This document shows, piece after piece, positions 9,559 to 16,321 of a stretch of 16,321 nucleotides of DNA. The position numbers were made by a program, and so were the translations under genes. Numbering within the stretch: the stretch's first letter is position 1; each line of letters starts with the position of its first letter. The stretch comes from Gammaproteobacteria bacterium. Lineage in GTDB: Bacteria > Pseudomonadota > Gammaproteobacteria > Pseudomonadales > Halomonadaceae. The notes under the pieces are model-generated. The model saw nothing but the letters and a program-made list of their open reading frames with translations. It had not been told where the DNA came from and did no database searches. The DNA is taken from contig JAMCZP010000189.1 in NCBI GenBank assembly GCA_023485185.1, forward strand, positions 1 through 16,321, written 5' to 3'.

Positions 9559-9586
9559 ACTGCTTGCCTGTAAGTCAGGAGGCAGT
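9559..9586 (+). promoter_or_regulatory. Hairpin enclosing a strong Shine-Dalgarno sequence
   Basis: ACTGCTT (9559-9565) and CCTG (9567-9570) pair with CAGG (9576-9579) and AGGCAGT (9580-9586), leaving one bulged G, one G-U pair and a 5-nt TAAGT loop. The 3' arm contains AGGAGG (9577-9582), a near-perfect ribosome-binding site 8 nt before an ATG at 9591. If the hairpin forms, translation from that ATG is blocked. No T-run follows, so it is not an obvious terminator for the ATPase gene. Confidence 0.5.
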
Positions 9587-9590
9587 GTGT

Positions 9591-9653
9591 ATGGGCGAGA
9601 TGTACTATGACGATATTGTAGACACCTCTTTTGCTAGCGAGGTTGTTGAATAA
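9591..9653 (+). CDS. Possible 20-residue micro-ORF or leader peptide
   Basis: ATG at 9591 is preceded by AGGAGG (9577-9582) at 8-nt spacing, one of the strongest ribosome-binding sites in the window. It opens a frame of 20 codons ending TAA at 9651-9653. The peptide begins MGEMYYDDIVD and is strongly acidic (three Asp plus Glu residues, no Lys or Arg), with no membrane segment. It lies between the ABC ATPase stop (68 bp upstream) and the TauE/SafE gene (70 bp downstream), on the same strand. It could be a leader peptide for the transporter gene, a small protein, or chance. Only the ribosome-binding site supports it; I recognise no family. Confidence 0.35.
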   Translation: MGEMYYDDIVDTSFASEVVE

Positions 9654-9680
9654 ATTTATCAGCAGCTTAATGCTCGGGTG

Positions 9681-9697
9681 GGGTAGCAACCCTACCC
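9681..9697 (+). repeat. Small inverted repeat in the leader of the TauE/SafE gene
   Basis: GGGTAG (9681-9686) pairs with CTACCC (9692-9697) around a 5-nt loop. It lies 26 nt before the chosen start of the downstream gene and upstream of its ribosome-binding site. It may form a leader hairpin; its role is unknown and a 6-bp stem can be coincidental. Confidence 0.35.
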
Positions 9698-9723
9698 GGC
9701 ACTGTTATTGGAGCAAGGCCTGC

Positions 9724-10512
9724 ATGCTGTCAGCGCTACTTTTTTTCTGCTTTGTGGGCAGCGTGGCTGGCGTTATCGCCGGTTTGTTTGGCATTGGTGG
9801 AGGCGTGGTCATCGTGCCGGCGCTGATGGTGGCTTTCAATCAGCAGGGCATTGATTCTGCGGTTGTCATTCATTTGGCTATTGGCACTTCGCTGGCGATT
9901 ATTACAGTAACGGGTGCCTCTTCCGCTTTAGGCCACTGGAAGCAAGGGGCGGTGGTGGTTGAGCTATTAAAACGCATGCTGCCAGCGCTGATGCTCGGCG
10001 CGGTACTCGGCGGGGTGATTGCAGGCCAACTGCGCGCCGACCTGCTGGAGCGCTACTTTGGCGTGTTTATGCTGTTGTTGGCGCTACGCATGTTGCTCGC
10101 TAAACCGCCTACCCCAGGCCAGAGCCCCGCTGGCCGCCCAGCGATGTTCGCGGCAGGAACGTTTATCGGTACCTTTTCGGCGCTGTTTGGCGTTGGTGGT
10201 GGGGTGCTTAGTGTGCCCTGGTTAGCGCGCAGCGGAGCCCATTTGGCTCAGGCCATTGGCACGTCGGCGGCCTGTGGACTGCCGATTGCCCTAGTGGGTG
10301 CCGTTACTTTTATGATGACCGGTTACGGTCAGGCGGCTCTGCCTTCCTACAGTACGGGGTATCTTTATTGGCCCGCCTTTGCAGGTATCGCACTATTCAG
10401 CGTGCCATGCGCTAGATTCGGCGTCAGGCTCGCTCATCACTTGTCACCGCGGCTGCTCAGGCGTCTGTTTGCGCTATTGATGCTGCTGGTTGGCCTGAAA
10501 TTGATTGTCTGA
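9724..10512 (+). CDS. TauE/SafE family membrane transporter (probable sulfite or organic anion exporter)
   Basis: This 262-residue inner-membrane protein has about eight hydrophobic segments. It shows the internal duplication of the family: AGLFGIGGGVVIVPAL at about 19-34 and SALFGVGGGVLSVPWL at about 152-167. Members move sulfite, sulfoacetate or related anions, but many have unknown substrates. I chose ATG 9724 over an in-frame TTG at 9631: GGAG at 9710-9713 gives 10-nt spacing, and the first transmembrane segment begins directly at this Met, whereas the extra 31 residues look non-coding. It follows the ABC transporter genes on the same strand, about 200 bp after the ATPase, and precedes the amidase gene by 39 bp. 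Co-transcription with the amidase gene is likely; substrate unknown. Confidence 0.9.
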   Translation: MLSALLFFCFVGSVAGVIAGLFGIGGGVVIVPALMVAFNQQGIDSAVVIHLAIGTSLAIITVTGASSALGHWKQGAVVVELLKRMLPALMLGAVLGGVIAGQLRADLLERYFGVFMLLLALRMLLAKPPTPGQSPAGRPAMFAAGTFIGTFSALFGVGGGVLSVPWLARSGAHLAQAIGTSAACGLPIALVGAVTFMMTGYGQAALPSYSTGYLYWPAFAGIALFSVPCARFGVRLAHHLSPRLLRRLFALLMLLVGLKLIV

Positions 10513-10551
10513 GCGGTTTATTTAGCCGCTGCGCTTAAGTGGAGACGTAAT

Positions 10552-11823
10552 GTGAACCATGATTCAACGATGACCATTGATGCCTATCAAGTCGCCCTGG
10601 CTGAAGGCCAGGCTGAGCCCCTCGATTGGTGGCACACCTGCGTGGCGCGTATCGATCAACGCGAGCCCGATGTGCAGGCCTGGGAGGCCCTGGCCCCCTT
10701 GCCTGCAGTACCGGATGCGCGCCTTGCCAAACGTCCTCTTTACGGCGTGCCGGTAGGCATTAAAGACCTTATCGATACCGTCGATCTGCCAACTAGCTGG
10801 GGTACCCGTGGTTACCTTCAGTCCTCAGGGGCACTGGTAGATGCTGCTCTCATCACGCTGCTAAAAGAGCAGGGCGCGTTGATTATGGGTAAAACGGTTT
10901 CCACTGAGTTCGCTTATTTCACGCCCGGTAAAACCCGTAACCCTCATGACACATCACGTACACCTGGCGGCTCTTCCAGCGGTTCCGCAGCGGCGGTGGC
11001 GGCTGGCATGGTGCCGCTTGCCTTCGGAACACAAACGGCGGGTAGCATAATACGCCCGGCGAGTTATTGCGGGGTTTTTGGCTTTAAGCCGACCTTTAAT
11101 ACAGTGAGTGCTGATGGCGTGAAGTCTTTCGCGTCTTCATTGGATACCCTGGGCTGGTTCGCGCGGCATATTGAGGATATTTGCACCACCTTCTCTGCGC
11201 TGACGCGGGCGCCGATTATCACACCTCTGGAGAGCCTTGCTGGCGTGCGGGTGGGGGTTCACAGCCTACCCGGAAATATACCACTTGATGCCGATGTTGA
11301 GCAGGCCCTTGCCCATGCTCAAGCGCGCTTTGAACAGGCTGGCGCCAAGCTGGTACCGCTGGCCCTGGATGAGCAATATGAGGCGCTGGTTGAGCATCAG
11401 AAAGTGATATTGGCCTATGAGGCTGCTCAGAGTCTGGCCAGCGAGTACGCACGCTTCGCCGATAAGATGGGCCCCAAACTGGTCGAGCTTATCGAAGAGG
11501 GTAAAGCGATCAGCTACATGGGTTATCTACAGTCAAAACGTGCTGCTGATACTCAGCAGCAGGCATTGAGTCGAGTGTTTGAGAGTGAGGTTGATGTGAT
11601 TCTTGCAGCCAGTGCCCCCGGTGTGGCCCCTGTGGGCGAGCCCACCGGCGACCCGCTTTATAATCGTGCCTGGACCCTGCTCGGCGTACCGTGTCTCAAT
11701 CTTCCGCTCAGCGACGGTACCGCAGGTATGCCCGTGGGCGTGCAGCTAGTAGCAAACCGTTGGCAGGACCAGCAGTTGCTTCAGGTAGCACGTACTCTGA
11801 TGATGCAGGAAGTGACCGCATAA
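10552..11823 (+). CDS. Amidase-signature family hydrolase
   Basis: This 423-residue cytoplasmic hydrolase of the amidase-signature family (GatA/amidase group) uses a Ser-cisSer-Lys triad to hydrolyse amide bonds. K71 sits in GVPVGIKDL, cis-Ser141 in PGGSSSGSAAAVAAG, and the nucleophile S165 in GTQTAGSIIRP. Spacings (70 and 24 residues) match the family. It is shorter than GatA (about 480 residues), and no gatB or gatC is nearby, so a tRNA amidotransferase role is unlikely. The start is GTG at 10552 with GGAG at 10541-10544 (7-nt spacing); the in-frame ATG at 10570 is too far from that site. It follows the TauE/SafE gene by 39 bp. A role in processing an imported amide or peptide is inference from position. 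Confidence 0.93.
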   Translation: MNHDSTMTIDAYQVALAEGQAEPLDWWHTCVARIDQREPDVQAWEALAPLPAVPDARLAKRPLYGVPVGIKDLIDTVDLPTSWGTRGYLQSSGALVDAALITLLKEQGALIMGKTVSTEFAYFTPGKTRNPHDTSRTPGGSSSGSAAAVAAGMVPLAFGTQTAGSIIRPASYCGVFGFKPTFNTVSADGVKSFASSLDTLGWFARHIEDICTTFSALTRAPIITPLESLAGVRVGVHSLPGNIPLDADVEQALAHAQARFEQAGAKLVPLALDEQYEALVEHQKVILAYEAAQSLASEYARFADKMGPKLVELIEEGKAISYMGYLQSKRAADTQQQALSRVFESEVDVILAASAPGVAPVGEPTGDPLYNRAWTLLGVPCLNLPLSDGTAGMPVGVQLVANRWQDQQLLQVARTLMMQEVTA

Positions 11824-11854
11824 GGCTGGCTACCAGACCATTTTATGGCTTAAC

Positions 11855-11890
11855 ACACCGCCTGTTTGCGCCTAAGCCCGCAGGCGGTGT
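11855..11890. terminator. 10-bp inverted repeat between convergent genes (possible terminator)
   Basis: ACACCGCCTG at 11855-11864 pairs perfectly with CAGGCGGTGT at 11881-11890 across a 16-nt loop. It lies 31 bp after the amidase stop and 22 bp beyond the end of the converging minus-strand gene. Only TGTTGTTG follows on the + strand, and no T-run appears on either strand. It may end transcripts from both sides, but it is not a classic intrinsic terminator. Confidence 0.55.
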
Positions 11891-11912
11891 TGTTGAAAGG
11901 CTGCCGTAATGC

Positions 11913-12170
11913 TTACCTACGTTTTACGTACAGCCCCACCATGCACATCACCATTCCCACTACCGAGAGCAGCATCCCACCATTCACCAGTAAGGGGTAG
12001 CGCTCCAGCCATGAGACAAACGGCTGGGGGGTATCCGAGCAGGTGCTCTCAATATAGTCCCAATGCCCGCCGTCTAGCTGGCATTCACGGATGTCGCTTA
12101 GCTCCCAGAAATAGATGCCCATTAATACGCATACGGGAAGTACCAACAGCAGTAAGCCTAGCTTAATCAT
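11913..12170 (-). CDS. Small membrane protein with two transmembrane helices and a cysteine pair (unknown function)
   Basis: This 85-residue protein belongs to no family I recognise. A hydrophobic segment at about 3-22 and another at about 63-81 flank a 40-residue polar loop with C30 and C44 (ECQLDGGHWDYIESTC). The protein ends in the positive KRR, which suggests a hairpin with both ends in the cytoplasm and the loop in the periplasm, where the cysteines could form a disulfide. GAGG (complement of 12176-12179) lies 5 nt before the ATG at 12170. It begins 19 bp after the M48 protease gene and is probably co-transcribed with it. The coding call is supported by the ribosome-binding site, length and membrane pattern. 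Confidence 0.75.
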   Translation of the reverse strand: MIKLGLLLLVLPVCVLMGIYFWELSDIRECQLDGGHWDYIESTCSDTPQPFVSWLERYPLLVNGGMLLSVVGMVMCMVGLYVKRR

Positions 12171-12189
12171 TTAAACCTCAAAAGAGCCA

Positions 12190-12993
12190 TTAAGGGCGTG
12201 GACAGTTAGGCGTACGTCCACTGCTGCGGGCTTGCTCATAACGAGCCAGGGCTTGATCCATATTGGCTTGTAAGCCCTGAATACGTTGACCTTGGCCTGG
12301 GTGGGTCGACATCCACTCAGGGGGTGCGCCGCCACCTGATACCGCCTGCATATTTTCCCAAAGCGTGACGCTCTCACGGGGGTCAAAACCTGCTTGTGCC
12401 ATTAGATCCAAACCAATGATGTCGGCTTCGCTTTCATGGGCACGAGAGAAAGGCAACACAATACCGTATTGAGCCCCCATACCCAGTACGCCCATCAGTT
12501 GCTGACCACCCGCACCCTGCATGCCGGAGGCGCTGGAAACAACCGATAAGCCGAGCGATGTAGCGCTTTGGGTAGAGGCGCGTTCATTGGCGTGGTTGGC
12601 CAATACGTGACCAATTTCGTGACCAATAACGGAAGCTAGTTGGTCTTGGCTGGTAGCAATATCAAGCATGCCGGTGTTAACGCCCATGTAGCCGCCGGGT
12701 AGCGCAAAGGCGTTGGGCTGTTCGGATTGAAATACGCGGATTTGCCAGTCTAGCTGTTGCTGCTGTGCAGGAAGCTCCGCAACGATAGCGTCAGCAATAC
12801 ACTGTACATAGCGTTGGCTGGCTTGCCCGGCAGAAGGCAGGTCTTGCTGGTATTGAGAAAATGCTTGCCGCCCCATCTCGTTGAGTTCGCCATCCGAGAG
12901 TAGCAATAGCTGCGAACGTCCTGTGGGAGAGGTGGTACAGGCGGCGATAGACGCACACAAAGCGGTAATAGCAAAAGGGCGAAGCCAGCGCAT
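12190..12993 (-). CDS. M48-family zinc metalloprotease lipoprotein (LoiP/YcaL-like)
   Basis: This 267-residue periplasmic protease is probably anchored in the outer membrane. The signal peptide ends in SIAAC with C19 as the lipidation site. The zinc site is H125-E-I-G-H129, with third ligand E187 in HESEAD at 186-191. Between them are ALPGGYMGVNTGML and the LANHANERA helix, and after them MSTHPGQGQRIQGL, the usual M48 ending. There is no TPR domain, so it resembles the short LoiP/YcaL proteins rather than BepA. These degrade misassembled outer-membrane proteins in E. coli. AAGGA (complement of 13003-13007) lies 9 nt before the ATG. It is the first gene of a two-gene unit with the small membrane protein. 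Proximity to bamB fits an envelope quality-control role, but this is inference. Confidence 0.92.
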   Translation of the reverse strand: MRWLRPFAITALCASIAACTTSPTGRSQLLLLSDGELNEMGRQAFSQYQQDLPSAGQASQRYVQCIADAIVAELPAQQQQLDWQIRVFQSEQPNAFALPGGYMGVNTGMLDIATSQDQLASVIGHEIGHVLANHANERASTQSATSLGLSVVSSASGMQGAGGQQLMGVLGMGAQYGIVLPFSRAHESEADIIGLDLMAQAGFDPRESVTLWENMQAVSGGGAPPEWMSTHPGQGQRIQGLQANMDQALARYEQARSSGRTPNCPRP

Positions 12994-13093
12994 GAGACGG
13001 TTTCCTTATCGACGAATGGGTTGCTTGCTTACAAGATAACTACTGATAACAGTAATTCAATCCTTTCTATCATAACTCACCTGGAGGATGAGT

Positions 13094-13171
13094 ATGGATG
13101 CTGAACTGAGCAACCGTTTAATGCACTTATTAGACGAGTGGTTTAGTAAATTATGTCGTTTATTAGTCTAA
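13094..13171 (+). CDS. Possible 25-residue micro-ORF ending at a strong hairpin
   Basis: In the 242-bp gap between two minus-strand genes, a + strand ATG at 13094 follows GGAGG (13083-13087) by 6 nt. Its 25 codons end TAA at 13169-13171. The peptide contains RLMHLLDEWFSKLCRLLV, which has leucines and aromatics on one face of a helix and charged residues on the other, with one Cys. That amphipathic pattern could suit a membrane-associated small protein. The in-frame ATG at 13088 lies too close to the ribosome-binding site. The stop codon overlaps the start of a perfect 14-bp stem-loop. Upstream, GATAAC (13045-13050) and TTGCTT (13021-13026, 18-nt spacing) form only a weak promoter match. No family recognised. 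Confidence 0.45.
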   Translation: MDAELSNRLMHLLDEWFSKLCRLLV

Positions 13172-13206
13172 GCGTTTACGGCCCAATGGTTAGGCCGTAA
13201 ACGCTT
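13170..13206. terminator. Perfect 14-bp stem-loop, probable bidirectional terminator
   Basis: AAGCGTTTACGGCC (13170-13183) pairs perfectly with GGCCGTAAACGCTT (13193-13206) around a 9-nt loop. It is the strongest hairpin in the window. It starts within the TAA of the + strand micro-ORF and lies 29 bp beyond the end of the minus-strand lipoprotein gene, so it could end both transcripts. No T-run follows on either strand. A second AAACGCTT copy at 13214-13221 offers an alternative pairing partner for the left arm. Confidence 0.7.
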
Positions 13207-13235
13207 GTCGGAAAAACGCTTAAGAAGAGGAGTAA

Positions 13236-13850
13236 TTAACCCTGTGGAACTAGCTGCCCGTCGGCACCCACGTTGAGGCGGATAGTCGGCGTTAGCAGTC
13301 CTGCAGGAAGGCGCATACCCAAGCCACGCAGATCTCCCGGGGTGATCGCCAACTGGCTACCAGCGGGTAGCTCGCCCTGAGAGGCGAGCTGACGAGCAAG
13401 TTCTACCATGGGCGCCATACGTTGAGAGTCGGTCGCCATGACATCAAAGGCGACCGGTAGGCGCAAATTAGCATCGTCGCCAGAGGTCAGCGTCACATCC
13501 TGCTCATATTCGCCCTGAACAGGGTCAACGCCCGGCATGTCGAGCATCCAGCGAAAGCCTGACATTTCCACGGGGGGCATACCTGCAGGCAGGCCAAGCC
13601 CCATCGCAATGGTCGCCTGCACCGGCAGACTACCGGCACCCAGACTAGAAGCAATCAGGCTGGTTAAGTCACTGGTATCTAGCCCAGCATTAATGCTGTA
13701 AGGACCAATACGTACATCTTCAACGCCCAGTGAAGTGACCGCTAAACGAAACGCAAACAGGCCGGTCTGTGGCAGTGCCAAGCAGCCAGTCAGCAGGCTG
13801 GCAAAGCCAAACATAGTCATCCATCGCCAGTGGCGAGCAATGCGAAGCAT
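13236..13850 (-). CDS. Uncharacterised lipoprotein downstream of der
   Basis: I do not recognise the family. From the chosen start the protein has 204 residues. Its signal peptide (LRIARHWRW, then hydrophobic MFGFASLL) ends in LLTGC, with lipidated C23 followed by LALP. The mature part is neutral to acidic and beta-rich in appearance, with segments such as VEDVRIGPYSINAGLD, GFRWMLDMPGV and LTPTIRLNVGADG. A possible resemblance to lipid-transfer-like or LEA-type-2 periplasmic proteins is too weak to claim. An in-frame ATG at 13886 would add 12 residues rich in Cys. ATG 13850 is preferred because a GGGGGA site lies just upstream and the signal peptide starts there. It is 39 bp after der and probably its distal operon gene. 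Confidence 0.82.
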   Translation of the reverse strand: MLRIARHWRWMTMFGFASLLTGCLALPQTGLFAFRLAVTSLGVEDVRIGPYSINAGLDTSDLTSLIASSLGAGSLPVQATIAMGLGLPAGMPPVEMSGFRWMLDMPGVDPVQGEYEQDVTLTSGDDANLRLPVAFDVMATDSQRMAPMVELARQLASQGELPAGSQLAITPGDLRGLGMRLPAGLLTPTIRLNVGADGQLVPQG

Positions 13851-13889
13851 ATAATTCCCCCTACAAGGGCAAAAGAAGCAAGACAATGA

Positions 13890-15293
13890 CTAACGACGGC
13901 TCTTGCGCGCCTCTTTAGTGCGATTAAGCTCGCGCTTTTTAGCCTTCTCTTTATCACTTGCCCCCGCCATGCTGTCGAACGGGTTGCTACCCGAGCGAAA
14001 CTCAAAGCGAATCGGCGTTCCACGAACCTTTAATACCTTGCGGAAAGTGTTGGTCAAATAACGACGGTACGCTTCTGGCAGTGACTCGGTTTGGTTTCCG
14101 TGAACAACAATAATTGGCGGGTTACTGCCGCCCTGGTGAGCCATGCGCAGCTTAATCCGACGACCATGTACCATCGGCGGCGGGTTTTGGCTGACCGCAT
14201 CCTGAAGTAGGGTAGTTAGACGGTTAGTCGACCAGTGAGCGTTGGCGGCGTCAAAGGCACGGTCAATAGAGGGGTAAAGGTCACCCACCGCCGTACCATG
14301 TAGTGCGGAGATAAAATGCAGCTCGGCGTAATCAGCAAAGCCCAGGCGGCGCTTGATCTCGGTGCGCATTTTGTCCTTAGCTTCACTCTCCAGGCCGTCC
14401 CATTTATTCACCGCCAGTACCAGGGCGCGGCCTGAGGTTAATATATAATCAAGAAGGTGCATATCCTGCTCGACCAAACCGCTGGAACCATCAAGGACCA
14501 TGATCACCACATGGGACTCTTTGATCGCATCAAGGGTCTTGATAATAGAGAATTTTTCGGTAATTTCGCGGACATTTTTGCGCCGCCGAATACCGGCGGT
14601 GTCAATCAGTACGTAGGGCTTGCCGCGGCGCTCAAAGGGGATCTCAATGGAGTCACGGGTAGTGCCCGCTTCATCAAATACCACCACACGCTCTTCACCC
14701 AGCAGGCGATTGACCAGCGTTGATTTGCCCACGTTAGGACGCCCAACCACACCAATACGAACGCCTTTGCTGCCGGTGTCCGCAGGAATGCTGGCATCGC
14801 GCTCGGGAAAGGGAGCTAGCACGACGTCCATTAGGGTCGAAACATTGCGCCCGTGAGCGGCTGCGATGGGCCAAGGATCACCTAGGCCCAGCGACCAGAA
14901 GTCGCCCATCGCTGAGTGTTCTTCCAGCCCGTCGGTTTTATTCACCACCAGCCAGGTTTTTTTCTGATTCACCCGCAGGTGGTTGGCAATCGCCTGATCT
15001 GCGGCGATAAGGCCGGCGCGAGCGTCGACCATAAACAGCACAATATCGGCTTCATCAATGGCAGCGAGGGATTGCTCCGCCATAGCGGCGTCAATACCCT
15101 CTTCGTCACCGCTGATGCCGCCGGTGTCGATCACCGTATACACCTTGTCGCCCAGCATGCCATTGCCGTACTTGCGGTCGCGGGTGAGGCCAGGGAAATC
15201 GGCCACTAGTGCATCACGCGAGCGCGTTAGGCGGTTAAACAGCGTCGATTTACCCACATTAGGGCGACCGACTAAAGCAATGACGGGTGTCAT
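13890..15293 (-). CDS. der: Ribosome biogenesis GTPase Der (EngA)
   Basis: This essential 467-residue GTPase with tandem G domains acts in maturation of the 50S ribosomal subunit. G domain 1 has GRPNVGKST at 9-17, DTGG at 56-59 and NKTD at 118-121. G domain 2 has GRPNVGKST at 184-192, DTAG at 231-234 and NKWD at 296-299. The C-terminal KH-like domain includes [16 protein letters not shown] and [13 protein letters not shown]. It is followed by a very basic tail ([20 protein letters not shown]) that can contact rRNA. The ATG at 15293 overlaps the bamB stop (ATGA on the minus strand), the conserved bamB-der pairing of gammaproteobacteria. Length and motifs are normal. Confidence 0.98.
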   Translation of the reverse strand: MTPVIALVGRPNVGKSTLFNRLTRSRDALVADFPGLTRDRKYGNGMLGDKVYTVIDTGGISGDEEGIDAAMAEQSLAAIDEADIVLFMVDARAGLIAADQAIANHLRVNQKKTWLVVNKTDGLEEHSAMGDFWSLGLGDPWPIAAAHGRNVSTLMDVVLAPFPERDASIPADTGSKGVRIGVVGRPNVGKSTLVNRLLGEERVVVFDEAGTTRDSIEIPFERRGKPYVLIDTAGIRRRKNVREITEKFSIIKTLDAIKESHVVIMVLDGSSGLVEQDMHLLDYILTSGRALVLAVNKWDGLESEAKDKMRTEIKRRLGFADYAELHFISALHGTAVGDLYPSIDRAFDAANAHWSTNRLTTLLQDAVSQNPPPMVHGRRIKLRMAHQGGSNPPIIVVHGNQTESLPEAYRRYLTNTFRKVLKVRGTPIRFEFRSGSNPFDSMAGASDKEKAKKRELNRTKEARKSRR

Positions 15294-16321
15294 GGAGTTA
15301 CTTCCAGGGTTTCCAGGCGACCATTGTTGGCCTGAACATGAATGGTGCCGCCTTCAGTGACCGGGCGTACGCTGATGCCCGAACCGTGCACGCGTGTGCG
15401 TCCGACAATATCGCCTTCGCGAGCGTCAATCAGGTGAAGATAGCCTTCAAAGTCACCGAATACTAAGCGACCATCGGCAAAGGCAGGTGACGTTAACCAG
15501 CGATCTTCAAGATCATTATTACGCCAAATCTCACGGCCACTGTCAGCGTCTAATGCAACTATGTGGCTGTTGTCGGTGACCACAAACAGTAAATTACCGA
15601 CCAGAATAGGCGTATGGCGGCTAGAGATGTTCGCTTCCCAAAGGAGATCACCTTGGGTGGCTTCCAGCGCGACAACACGGCCGTTATAACTGGTCACAAA
15701 CAGGCGGCCATCGGGACTGATGATTGGCTGGCCAGAAAGATCAACCAAGCGGGCAACTTCGCTACGCCCGCGTGGCGTGGCAACTTGCATATCCCATAGC
15801 GGTTGCCCGCTGCGGTTATCCAGCGTCGCTAACCGACCATTGGCCAGTCCAACAAAGCTAACCTGATCAATGACCATGGGGGTGCCCGTGCCGCGTAGTG
15901 TCAGCGCCGGTTGCGAGCTGGTATACACCCAGCGCTCGGCACCGCTAGCACGATCCAGGGCGGTGATTTGACCATCAATACTCTGTACCACTAACAGTTG
16001 CTGATTCGCCTGTGGGGCGGCCAGCACTTCACTGGATACCCGCGCGCGCCAGCTTTCGCTGCCATCACGCTGATCAAGTGCAATCACTTCGCCGTTACGG
16101 GTGCCCAGGTAGACCTGGCCAGCGATGGCATTCAATGCGCTGGAAATGGGGGTGTCGAGATTGATTTGCCACTCAACCGCGCCACTATCAGCATTCATTG
16201 CCATCACCACGCCTTCAGCGTCGGCAGCAAATACGCTATCACCTTCGCGAGCGGGAGCAATAGGGTAGCGGGCGCGGCCTAAGCCAGCGCCGACATTGCG
16301 CCGCCACTGTGTGTCCAACGA
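15290..16321 (-). CDS. bamB: Outer-membrane protein assembly factor BamB (5' end outside window)
   Basis: This lipoprotein component of the BAM complex helps insert beta-barrel proteins into the outer membrane. At least 342 residues are visible and the frame runs off the window edge: the TTG at 16316-16318 is an internal Leu codon, not a start. The signal peptide and lipobox are therefore missing. PQQ-like propeller repeats are plain: [85 protein letters not shown] and [20 protein letters not shown], each ending a blade. The C-terminal [13 protein letters not shown] closes the eighth blade. It overlaps der by 4 nt and heads the bamB-der-lipoprotein run. Confidence 0.95.
   Translation of the reverse strand, partial: SLDTQWRRNVGAGLGRARYPIAPAREGDSVFAADAEGVVMAMNADSGAVEWQINLDTPISSALNAIAGQVYLGTRNGEVIALDQRDGSESWRARVSSEVLAAPQANQQLLVVQSIDGQITALDRASGAERWVYTSSQPALTLRGTGTPMVIDQVSFVGLANGRLATLDNRSGQPLWDMQVATPRGRSEVARLVDLSGQPIISPDGRLFVTSYNGRVVALEATQGDLLWEANISSRHTPILVGNLLFVVTDNSHIVALDADSGREIWRNNDLEDRWLTSPAFADGRLVFGDFEGYLHLIDAREGDIVGRTRVHGSGISVRPVTEGGTIHVQANNGRLETLEVTP

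Noticed and set aside
9631..9723. Longer TauE/SafE protein starting at TTG 9631
   Set aside because: It has no ribosome-binding site, the added residues are unlike the family, and they overlap the 20-codon ORF. ATG 9724 has GGAG upstream and begins the first membrane helix.
10552..11823. gatA, the glutamyl-tRNA(Gln) amidotransferase subunit A
   Set aside because: The amidase signature is shared, but the protein is short for GatA and no gatB or gatC lies nearby.
16316..16318. TTG as the bamB start
   Set aside because: The frame continues to the window edge, and the protein would lack the signal peptide and lipobox required of BamB. It is an internal Leu codon of a truncated gene.

Overview
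The window reads as chromosome of a gammaproteobacterium, most likely a Halomonas/Vreelandella-type member of the Halomonadaceae. This is an inference from gene content, acidic proteins and moderate GC, not from a database search. Gene density is high, with several 4-nt ATGA stop/start overlaps. I see no rRNA, tRNA, CRISPR array, insertion sequence or phage gene.

Left block (1-2645, + strand): the 3' end of dprA, then tsaC (tRNA t6A synthesis), hemF (aerobic haem synthesis) and aroE (shikimate pathway). This is the familiar gammaproteobacterial dprA-tsaC-aroE neighbourhood with hemF inserted. HemF carries an unusual C-terminal tail with a 24-nt tandem repeat.

Central block (2755-11823, + strand): a complete peptide/nickel-type (Opp/Dpp-like) ABC importer, with three departures from the family plan. 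(1) The periplasmic binding protein appears circularly permuted: the half that is normally C-terminal comes first, directly after the signal peptide. (2) The DppC-like permease has about 290 residues inserted in its first periplasmic loop. These form seven roughly 40-residue repeats that look like a closed seven-bladed YCF48-like beta-propeller. (3) The two ATPases are fused, and the second four-cysteine C-terminal motif is split by about 79 extra residues. Downstream on the same strand are a possible 20-codon ORF whose ribosome-binding site lies inside a hairpin, a TauE/SafE-family membrane transporter and an amidase-signature hydrolase. These may belong to the same uptake and catabolic unit, but the substrate cannot be read from the sequence. 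This transporter is the best candidate for a previously undescribed system here.

Right block (11913-16321, - strand, plus one possible + strand micro-ORF): a small two-helix membrane protein and an M48-family lipoprotein protease form one unit. Further right, bamB (truncated by the window edge), der and an uncharacterised lipoprotein form another. Between them lies a possible 25-codon + strand ORF whose stop codon runs into a perfect 14-bp hairpin. bamB-der is a conserved envelope/ribosome-assembly pair, and the M48 protease and lipoproteins fit an outer-membrane maintenance neighbourhood.
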